Source: Flectobacillus sp.
Lineage (GTDB): Bacteria; Bacteroidota; Bacteroidia; Cytophagales; Spirosomataceae
Reading direction: 5' to 3'
DNA length: 11,733 nucleotides
NCBI GenBank assembly: GCA_029865665.1
Contig: JARXAV010000271.1
Coordinates: 1-11,733, forward strand
Part shown: positions 6,216 through 11,733 of the stretch, piece by piece
How the letters are laid out: every line of letters starts with the position of its first letter
Numbering within the stretch: position 1 is the stretch's first letter
Notes under the pieces: generated by a model
Seen by the model: only the letters and a program-made list of their open reading frames with translations
Databases searched by the model: none
Told to the model about the DNA's origin: nothing
Made by a program: the position numbers and the translations under genes

Positions 6216-7760
6216 ATGAAAAAGTATTTTATACTAGCATTATGTGCAGCAAGTCTATCAATGGCTTCTTGTACAAAAGAACTAGAACAAAAAAACCCAA
6301 ATCAACAAACAACCGATACCTATTGGTTAAGTGCTGATGATGCACTAAAAGGCATTAACGCTGCGTATCAAACACTAATAATTGATGCGGGTTACATGCG
6401 TGCTACCCCCATCTTACTAGATACTCGTGGCGATGATATGAGATCTGAAAGTCCATGGGATCAAATGTATAACTCTGGTAAATTCAACATGAACGCAGGT
6501 AATGATGCAATCTATGGGTGGGCATTTACGGGATATTATCAAGGTATCAACAGAGCGAATCAGGTGATAGATTTTGCTCCGTCAATCACGATGGATGCAA
6601 ACTTAAAAAACCGTATTTTAGGACAGGCTTATTTCTTACGTGGTTTATACTTCTACCACCTTGTAAATATGTATGGAAACGTTTCGTTACCTACAACAAC
6701 GAAGCAACTCTATTTCAAACAAAGCACTCCCGAGGAAGGATGGGCTCAAGTAATTGCTGACTTGAAAAAAGCGAGTGAATTGCTGCCAACTTCTTATGAT
6801 AATATTACAGGTGCAGACAAAGGACAAACAGGACGTGCTACCAAAGGTGCGGCATTAGGTTTCTTAGGTAAAGCTTATTTATTTAATAAGAAATATACCG
6901 AAGCAGAAGCTACCTTCAAGTCTGTCATGGATTTGAATATGTATGATTTAGTTGCCAACTATTCAGATAACTTTGGTATCGCTAACGAAAATAATAAGGA
7001 GTCTATTTTCGAAGTTCAGTTCTCGGCAGATGCAGGTGGAAAAGACATGAACTGGGGAGGTGAACCAGCTCCAACTTGGGGTGCTGTATCGGGTAAAGCA
7101 ATTACTTATGGTGCAAGAGGATTTGGATGGACAGACGTTCAACCTACTCGTTACGTTTACAATGAATTCTTAGTCGAAAAGACCGCTGCAGGTAAATCAG
7201 ACCCACGTTTAGATGCAACCATATTCTATAACAGACCTGGTATGACGATTTACGGGCAAGATTTTGCTACTTATTACAAAAACAGTGTGAATGACTTAAA
7301 TGATTTATACTGTAAGAAATACTCGAATGATGGTATCAAAGCAAATGAGTTTGACTGGCGTTCTGGTATTAACGACCGCTTGTTACGTTATTCAGATATT
7401 TTGTTGATGTATGCTGAATGTTTGAACGAAAGAGGTGCAACTGCTGAAGCGGTAACGTTTGTACAAAGAGTACGTAGCCGTGTGGGATTGCCAAACCTTG
7501 CAACAGTTAAACCAAACATGACGCAGGCACAGTTCAGAGAGCAATTAGCTCACGAACGTCTATTAGAATTCTGTTTGGAAGGACACCGTTTTGACGATAT
7601 TCGTCGTTGGGGTTGGTTAGAAAACCCAACCAAGTTGGCTGAATTAAAAAGCCACGACCCTGAGTTCAATACTTACAAAGCTGGTCGTGAATTTTATCCA
7701 ATTCCACAGACAGAAATTAATACGAACCCTGCTGGAGTTAAGCAAAATGCAACTTACTAG
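6216..7760 (+). CDS. susD: SusD/RagB-family surface glycan-binding lipoprotein
   Basis: A 514-residue lipoprotein, the normal length for SusD proteins. The signal peptide ends in the lipobox MASC with cysteine 19. Family landmarks are TDTYWLSADDALKGINAAYQ (about 33-52), the TPR-like segment RGLYFYHLVNMYGNVSLP (142-159), RATKGAALGFLGKAYLF (207-223), LRYSDILLMYAECLNERG (390-407), and the C-terminal HERLLEFCLEGHRFDDIRR (446-464), followed by WGWL and YPIPQTEINTNP (494-505). SusD sits as a hinged lid on the SusC barrel at the cell surface, binds oligosaccharide and closes over the pore. The gene follows susC with a 128-base gap holding a stem-loop. ATG 6216 is chosen because it gives a compact MKKYF signal start; the TTG at 6192 would add eight polar residues. 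Ligand is unknown, probably arabino-oligosaccharide from context. Confidence 0.96.
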   Translation: MKKYFILALCAASLSMASCTKELEQKNPNQQTTDTYWLSADDALKGINAAYQTLIIDAGYMRATPILLDTRGDDMRSESPWDQMYNSGKFNMNAGNDAIYGWAFTGYYQGINRANQVIDFAPSITMDANLKNRILGQAYFLRGLYFYHLVNMYGNVSLPTTTKQLYFKQSTPEEGWAQVIADLKKASELLPTSYDNITGADKGQTGRATKGAALGFLGKAYLFNKKYTEAEATFKSVMDLNMYDLVANYSDNFGIANENNKESIFEVQFSADAGGKDMNWGGEPAPTWGAVSGKAITYGARGFGWTDVQPTRYVYNEFLVEKTAAGKSDPRLDATIFYNRPGMTIYGQDFATYYKNSVNDLNDLYCKKYSNDGIKANEFDWRSGINDRLLRYSDILLMYAECLNERGATAEAVTFVQRVRSRVGLPNLATVKPNMTQAQFREQLAHERLLEFCLEGHRFDDIRRWGWLENPTKLAELKSHDPEFNTYKAGREFYPIPQTEINTNPAGVKQNATY

Positions 7761-7764
7761 AAAA

Positions 7765-7791
7765 TCCTACCTTGCTTAACCTAGTGTAGGA
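7765..7791 (+). repeat. Hairpin immediately after susD
   Basis: TCCTAC (7765-7770) pairs with GTAGGA (7786-7791) across a 15-base loop, beginning four bases after the susD stop codon. No T run follows. It is the weaker of two consecutive hairpins in this gap. Confidence 0.4.
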
Positions 7792-7803
7792 CAATCAACC
7801 ACT

Positions 7804-7877
7804 ACTCCTCTCAACATTCTTTGTTATAAATTAACGGGAAAAGATTTCTAAATAAAGAAGCGTTGAGAGGAGTTTTT
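7804..7877 (+). terminator. Long stem-loop with T run between susD and the first GH43 gene
   Basis: ACTCCTCTCAAC (7804-7815) pairs perfectly with GTTGAGAGGAGT (7862-7873). Inside it, TTCTTT (7817-7822) pairs with AAAGAA (7854-7859), extending the stem past a small internal loop. Five T follow the stem (7873-7877, the first also pairing). The stem plus T run resembles an intrinsic terminator with an unusually large 31-base apical loop. It ends 18 bases before the GH43 start, so partial termination would lower enzyme expression relative to susCD. It could instead be an RNA processing site. Confidence 0.55.
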
Positions 7878-7895
7878 ACTTCGTACCCAATCATC

Positions 7896-9533
7896 ATGAC
7901 AAACTATTCAGCCTTTAGTAAAACACTGATTTTTGCAACAATCAGTACTTTGACGTTATGGTCTTGTGGCGATAAAGCTGTAACTCCAGACCCTACGCCC
8001 ATAACGCCAGTAATACCAGTAGATACCTCTACTCGTAGCGTTAGTATTGCTCCCACGAACTTTTCTGGACCAACTTATTCGGATAATTATACAGGCATTG
8101 CCTCGTGGAATCAACGCAGTCAGTGGAACCTTGCCAACGTACATGACCCTTCGGTAGAAAAAAGTGGCGACTATTATTACATGTATCAGACCGATGCTTC
8201 TTATGGCAATGCACATGACGGACATGGGCATTACCCTTACAGGCGTTCAAAAGATTTGGTTACATGGGAATATATGGGTGCTGCTTTCACGGACGCTCCT
8301 GCTTGGGTAAAAGATTCCTTGAATAACAAAAGGGCGAGAATTGGACTTCCTGCTATTGCGAATCCTTCTTATGGTTTCTGGGCGCCACATATCAAAAAAG
8401 TGGGTAACAAATTTCGCTTATATTATGCTATCGTAGTGGATAACCCTATTGTTGGTACAGATAGAAATACCTCTTGGACTGAGCGTGCTTTTATTGGATT
8501 AGCAGAGTCGGATGATTTGGCAAGCAATAAATGGACAGACAAAGGAATGGTAGTATGTTCTGAACCTGATGGCGTAAGAAGTTATAACCGTCAGGGAGCA
8601 AACGATTGGAGTGGTTACTTCAAATTCAATGCGATTGACCCTAGTTTTATCATCACTCCAACAGGTGAACACTATCTAATTTATGGTTCTTGGCACACAG
8701 GAATTGCAGCCTTGAAACTCAACCCTGCCACTGGAAAACCTGATAAATTATCGACTATCGACGATTATGGAGTACGCATTGCAGGGCGTGGAAATATTGC
8801 CACTAACCGCTGGCAAGCATTAGAAGCTCCCGAAATTGTGTATAATGAAAATACGGGCTACTATTATTTGTTTGTCGCTTATGACGGGCTTGATGTTCCG
8901 TATAATACTCGTGTATCTCGTTCTAAATCCATCACTGGCCCTTTTGTGGGAATTGATGGAGGAAATGTAACAACAGGAGCAGAATCGTTTCCGACAGTGA
9001 CGCACCCGTACGCCTTCAAAAATTCAAATGGTTGGGTGGGAATTTCGCACTGTTCGGTTTTTCAAAATCCTGATACCAAAGAATGGTTTTATGCTTCGCA
9101 AGGGCGTTTACCTGCCAACGTAGCGGGTATTAATGCCTCAAATGCTGTAATGATGGGACACGTACATAAAATGTATTGGACCACAGACGGATGGCCAGTC
9201 TTAGACCCACAACGTTACGCCGCTGTTCCTCAGGAAACTGTACCAGAATCGTATTTCACAGGTATTTGGGAGATGATTACACTAAATTATGCGTATGGAG
9301 TACAGCAAACGCCTAGTCTCGTTTCTTTGACATCCACCAAAATTGTAAAAGGAAGTACGGGCAATACCATCGGAACTTGGTCATTCGATAAGGCAACGAA
9401 TACGCTCACCATTTTAAATGACAAATTTATCGTTGCCAAATCATGGGATTGGGAAGCAACGCCTCGCAAAGTAACGCTTACCTTAACGGGTATCAACAGT
9501 TCTGGAAGAGCCGTTTGGGCAAAAAGATTGTAA
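7896..9533 (+). CDS. GH43 family lipoprotein, probable endo-alpha-1,5-L-arabinanase with GH43_C domain
   Basis: A 545-residue secreted enzyme. The signal peptide ends LWSC (lipid-anchored cysteine 24), followed by a proline/threonine-rich linker (about 30-48). The five-bladed propeller catalytic domain (about 75-440) has the family triad: aspartate 84 in VHDPSV (base), aspartate 248 in AIDPSF (pKa modulator) and glutamate 310 in LEAPEIV (acid). Histidine 385 in ISHCSVF matches the metal-site histidine of arabinanases. The last part (about 451-545, from YFTGIWEMITLNYAYG to AVWAKRL) matches the beta-barrel GH43_C domain found in longer endo-arabinanases. It would cut alpha-1,5-arabinan at the cell surface to feed SusCD. 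ATG 7896 is chosen because it starts a normal lipoprotein signal; the in-frame TTG at 7863 lies in the hairpin arm. GH43 is certain; arabinanase specificity is likely but could be another arabinose/xylose linkage. Confidence 0.92.
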   Translation: MTNYSAFSKTLIFATISTLTLWSCGDKAVTPDPTPITPVIPVDTSTRSVSIAPTNFSGPTYSDNYTGIASWNQRSQWNLANVHDPSVEKSGDYYYMYQTDASYGNAHDGHGHYPYRRSKDLVTWEYMGAAFTDAPAWVKDSLNNKRARIGLPAIANPSYGFWAPHIKKVGNKFRLYYAIVVDNPIVGTDRNTSWTERAFIGLAESDDLASNKWTDKGMVVCSEPDGVRSYNRQGANDWSGYFKFNAIDPSFIITPTGEHYLIYGSWHTGIAALKLNPATGKPDKLSTIDDYGVRIAGRGNIATNRWQALEAPEIVYNENTGYYYLFVAYDGLDVPYNTRVSRSKSITGPFVGIDGGNVTTGAESFPTVTHPYAFKNSNGWVGISHCSVFQNPDTKEWFYASQGRLPANVAGINASNAVMMGHVHKMYWTTDGWPVLDPQRYAAVPQETVPESYFTGIWEMITLNYAYGVQQTPSLVSLTSTKIVKGSTGNTIGTWSFDKATNTLTILNDKFIVAKSWDWEATPRKVTLTLTGINSSGRAVWAKRL

Positions 9534-9544
9534 CTATTACCAGA

Positions 9545-9596
9545 AAGCTTATTCACTTTTGAATGGATTTATCTCTGTCTAAAAGTGAATAGGTTT
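9545..9596 (+). repeat. Stem-loop between the two GH43 genes
   Basis: Bases 9545-9560 (core ATTCACTTTT, 9551-9560) pair with 9581-9596 (core AAAAGTGAAT, 9581-9590). The ten core pairs are perfect, with six more outward pairs that include two G-U wobbles, around a 20-base loop. It begins 12 bases after the stop of the first GH43 gene. No T run follows, so processing or 3'-end protection is more likely than termination. Confidence 0.6.
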
Positions 9597-9665
9597 CTCA
9601 CCCCTTAAATTTATAGCTTGCATTGCAGTAAACTCAGTTATATAACAAATCCAAAAACAATTTCA

Positions 9666-10640
9666 ATGAAACGTTTATCAATTTTATCGGGCGTACTATT
9701 CGCTCTGACCTTATTTTCTTGTGCCAAAATTGAAGATAATGGTACGAATCCTCAGGTAAAGGAAGAAGCAACCGTAGTAGGAAATGTGCCTTCGCACGAC
9801 CCTAGTACCATTGTGAAAAGTGGTGTAAACTACTATGTTTTCACAACGGGGGATAATATCCCAATGACTTATTCGGCCAATCTTGCAAACTGGTCATGGG
9901 GAACATCAGTATTTACAAGTACGCCTAGTTGGATTCCAACGGCAGTACCAGGGTTTACTAAAAACTTTTGGGCTCCAGACGTAGCTTGGTTCAACAACCG
10001 TTGGAATATGTATTATTCATGTTCTACGTTTGGTTCGGCGGTTTCGGCAATTGGTTTAGTGACAGCTCCTTCTATTTCTCAGTCGGCAGGCACAACATGG
10101 ACAGACCGTGGCAAAGTAGTTGCCTCAACATCCGCTTCCGATGTAAACGCAATCGACCCTTCTATTTTGGTAGATGGTTCAAATGTTTACATGGCTTATG
10201 GATCGTGGCACGCTGGTATTGGTGTTGTTCAAATTACTCCATCAACAGGCAAACCATCGGGTACACGTACCATTGTTGCAGGTGGAAGTAATGCCTCTTG
10301 GGAAGCTCCTTGTTTAATTAAAGAAGGTAGCTACTACTATTTATTTGTGAATCGTGGCAATTGTTGTCAAGGAGTAAACAGTACTTACTACATTGTGGTA
10401 GGTCGTTCAACAAGTCCATTCGGTCCATTTGTGGATAAAACTGGAAAAACTCTTACTGCTGGAGGTGGAACAACCGTTTTAGCTACACAAGGAAAATACA
10501 TTGGACCAGGTCATATTTCTCGTATTACAGGTACACAAAAAGGAGCAGTACATTATTATGACGGAACGGATTCTGGAAATCCAAAACTTGAAATTGTCAA
10601 CTTTACTTGGACAAGTGGTTGGCCAACTATTTCATACTAA
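9666..10640 (+). CDS. GH43 family lipoprotein, probable single-domain endo-alpha-1,5-L-arabinanase
   Basis: A 324-residue enzyme, about the length of single-domain endo-arabinanases. The signal peptide MKRLSILSGVLFALTLFSC gives lipid-anchored cysteine 19. The propeller runs from about 38 to the end. Catalytic residues are aspartate 45 in SHDPSTI, aspartate 164 in AIDPSIL and glutamate 213 in WEAPCLI. Histidine 283 in IGPGHISR matches the metal-coordinating histidine. The segment GNCCQGVNSTYYIVVGRSTS (231-250) followed by PFGPFVDKTG is characteristic of arabinanases of the AbnA/Arb43A type. It lacks the C-terminal domain of its neighbour, so the pair are not a recent duplication. Both would act on arabinan at the surface, perhaps on different chain lengths or branching. 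ATG 9666 is chosen over an in-frame TTG at 9618 because it begins the signal peptide directly. The next gene starts four bases after its stop. Confidence 0.93.
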   Translation: MKRLSILSGVLFALTLFSCAKIEDNGTNPQVKEEATVVGNVPSHDPSTIVKSGVNYYVFTTGDNIPMTYSANLANWSWGTSVFTSTPSWIPTAVPGFTKNFWAPDVAWFNNRWNMYYSCSTFGSAVSAIGLVTAPSISQSAGTTWTDRGKVVASTSASDVNAIDPSILVDGSNVYMAYGSWHAGIGVVQITPSTGKPSGTRTIVAGGSNASWEAPCLIKEGSYYYLFVNRGNCCQGVNSTYYIVVGRSTSPFGPFVDKTGKTLTAGGGTTVLATQGKYIGPGHISRITGTQKGAVHYYDGTDSGNPKLEIVNFTWTSGWPTISY

Positions 10641-10644
10641 GCAA

Positions 10645-11733
10645 ATGATGCTAATTTTTTCTAACATACTTACTTCTAAAATTCCTAGCAGATTTTTGCT
10701 AGGAATTTTCTTCCTTATCTCCTTAGTTGCTTGTAAAAAACAGGCATCTGAAACGGCTTTGAGCTTCACGGCTATTCCCTCCTCCGAAAGTCATATTACC
10801 TTTAATAACCAAATTGCAGAAAGTGATTCGGTGAATTTTTATACCAACGAATACATGTACATCGGCTCTGGAGTGGGCGTTGGCGACTTCAATAACGACG
10901 GCTTTCAAGATGTATTTTTTGCAGGAAGTCAGGTCGATTCTAAATTATACCTCAACAAAGGAACAGGCTTTACCTTTGACGATATTAGTGAAAAAGCAGG
11001 CATTGGGCATACCACTTGGTGTACAGGTGTAAGTATTGTCGATATTAACGAAGACGGAAAACAAGATATTTACGTCTGTGTTTCGCATGAGAAAACTGCC
11101 GAAAAACGCAAAAACCACCTCTATATTAACCAAGGAAATAACACAGAAGGGATTCCTACTTTTAAAGAACAAGCTAACGAATATGGTTTAGCAGATACGA
11201 GCTACTCCACCCAAGCCACTTTCTTCGATTATGACAAAGATGGTGATTTGGATATGTATCTACTTAATCATCAATTATTTAATCCGCAACCCAACAAACT
11301 TGTCTCACGAGATTCTTCTGGTAATTCCCCCGCAGCAGATAAACTGTATCGTAATGAAGGGATAAACCCTACACTCAAGCACCCAACCTTCACCGATGTT
11401 TCTAAAGAAGCGGGTATTCTGGAAGATGGCTACGGCTTAGGAATGGTTATTTCGGATGTGAACAACGACAATTATCCCGATATTTATGTAGCGAATGACT
11501 ACTTGAGTAACGATAATTTGTGGATAAATCAACAAAATGGTACGTTCAAAAATGGGATTGCTAAAGCCTTAAAACACCAGAGTTATAACAGTATGGGCGT
11601 AGATGCCGCTGATATTAACAACGATTTACTTCCTGATTTTGCGGTGTTGGATATGGCTCCGAATACCAACGAACGCAAAAAAATGATGGCAATGGGTTTT
11701 AGTCCCGAAAAGTTTGACATTCAACAGCAGTTG
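10645..11733 (+). CDS. CRTAC1-like FG-GAP/VCBS-repeat lipoprotein (3' end outside the window)
   Basis: 363 codons are visible and open to the window edge. A lipoprotein signal peptide (FLLGIFFLISLVAC, cysteine 30) precedes a chain of propeller repeats with calcium-binding-like acidic motifs: DFNNDGFQD (81-89), DINEDGKQD (133-141), DYDKDGDLD (195-203), DVNNDNYPD (271-279) and the weaker DINNDLLPD (323-331). Phrases such as KLYLNKGTGFTFDDISEKAG and LYRNEG identify the CRTAC1/ASPIC-UnbV type common in Bacteroidota, which is usually around 1,100 residues with a C-terminal ASPIC domain, so about two thirds is probably missing. The biochemical role is unknown; surface adhesion or glycan binding is a guess from fold and location. 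Two in-frame ATGs (10645, 10648) start four and seven bases after the GH43 stop. A perfect hairpin overlaps codons 12-22. It is probably co-transcribed with the PUL. Confidence 0.9.
   Translation, partial: MMLIFSNILTSKIPSRFLLGIFFLISLVACKKQASETALSFTAIPSSESHITFNNQIAESDSVNFYTNEYMYIGSGVGVGDFNNDGFQDVFFAGSQVDSKLYLNKGTGFTFDDISEKAGIGHTTWCTGVSIVDINEDGKQDIYVCVSHEKTAEKRKNHLYINQGNNTEGIPTFKEQANEYGLADTSYSTQATFFDYDKDGDLDMYLLNHQLFNPQPNKLVSRDSSGNSPAADKLYRNEGINPTLKHPTFTDVSKEAGILEDGYGLGMVISDVNNDNYPDIYVANDYLSNDNLWINQQNGTFKNGIAKALKHQSYNSMGVDAADINNDLLPDFAVLDMAPNTNERKKMMAMGFSPEKFDIQQQL
10678..10709 (+). terminator. Perfect 13-bp terminator-like hairpin inside the signal-peptide codons
   Basis: AAAATTCCTAGCA (10678-10690) pairs perfectly with TGCTAGGAATTTT (10697-10709) around a six-base loop, followed by CTTCCTT. 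The A-flanked, T-ending stem resembles an intrinsic terminator for the preceding GH43 transcript, 37 bases after its stop, but the T run is short and part of the stem. It lies within codons 12-22 of the CRTAC1-like gene, whose hydrophobic signal core depends on these codons. It may attenuate expression of that gene. Confidence 0.55.

Noticed and set aside
7863..7895. Longer N-terminus for the first GH43 protein from TTG 7863
   Set aside because: The extension is encoded by the right arm of the 7804-7877 stem and its T run, and would place extra residues before a complete lipoprotein signal starting at ATG 7896.
7956..8250. Two overlapping minus-strand open frames opposite the first GH43 gene
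   Set aside because: Cys/His/Arg-rich sequences with no family resemblance, fully antisense to conserved catalytic coding sequence.
9287..9556. 89-codon open frame on the minus strand across the end of the first GH43 gene
   Set aside because: It lies almost wholly opposite a well-supported GH43_C domain, has no recognisable domain and no promoter. Treated as a chance antisense frame.
9618..9665. Longer N-terminus for the second GH43 protein from TTG 9618
   Set aside because: It would add 16 residues before a compact signal peptide that begins at ATG 9666, with no supporting ribosome site.
9968..10291. 107-codon open frame on the plus strand inside the second GH43 gene
   Set aside because: It overlaps the catalytic domain in another frame, and its composition (many Cys, Arg, Trp) is typical of an out-of-frame translation.
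7896..10640. Recent tandem duplication of GH43 genes
   Set aside because: The two proteins share only family motifs; lengths, loops and domain content differ, and no nucleotide-level repeat is visible.
1..11733. CRISPR array, insertion sequence, tRNA or rRNA
   Set aside because: I saw no regularly spaced direct repeats, transposase-like frames, terminal inverted repeats or cloverleaf-like RNA genes in the window.

Overview
The window reads as an AT-rich genome of the phylum Bacteroidota. The evidence is a SusC/SusD pair, an ECF sigma/FecR pair whose FecR ends in a Bacteroidota-type C-terminal domain, several lipoproteins with an alanine or serine before the lipobox cysteine, -7 elements of the TAnnTTTG type, and starts that mostly lack a Shine-Dalgarno sequence. 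The gene set and style suggest a free-living Cytophagales-type bacterium, but the genus cannot be fixed from this window.

Left part (1-1124, minus strand): the first codons of an unidentified gene at the edge, a RidA/YjgF-family protein (49-432), and an ECF sigma factor (531-1124). A 363-bp A/T-rich gap (1125-1487) separates the sigma gene from a divergent rightward block. The gap holds a clear minus-strand intrinsic terminator and two minus-strand -7-like elements.

Right part (1488-11733, plus strand): a polysaccharide utilization locus (PUL). Its order is FecR-type anti-sigma factor, SusC-type TonB-dependent transporter with an STN signalling domain, SusD-type surface glycan-binding lipoprotein, a GH43 endo-arabinanase-like lipoprotein with a C-terminal GH43_C domain, a second single-domain GH43 endo-arabinanase-like lipoprotein, and a CRTAC1/FG-GAP-repeat lipoprotein cut off by the window end. 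The likely substrate is alpha-1,5-L-arabinan, for example pectin side chains. Surface GH43 enzymes would cut the chain, SusD would capture oligosaccharides, and SusC would import them. SusC occupancy would be signalled through its STN domain to FecR, releasing the divergent sigma factor.

The genes themselves are a recognisable PUL. The less ordinary content lies between them. Every junction from fecR to the CRTAC1-like gene carries an inverted repeat able to fold in RNA. The fecR-susC gap holds a 90-base patch of about 51% GC in a roughly 24% GC surround, with complementary segments that allow mutually exclusive foldings. The last hairpin, a perfect 13-bp stem, lies inside the signal-peptide codons of the CRTAC1-like gene. 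I found no mobile element, CRISPR array, tRNA or rRNA, and no evidence for a wholly new defence or metabolic system.
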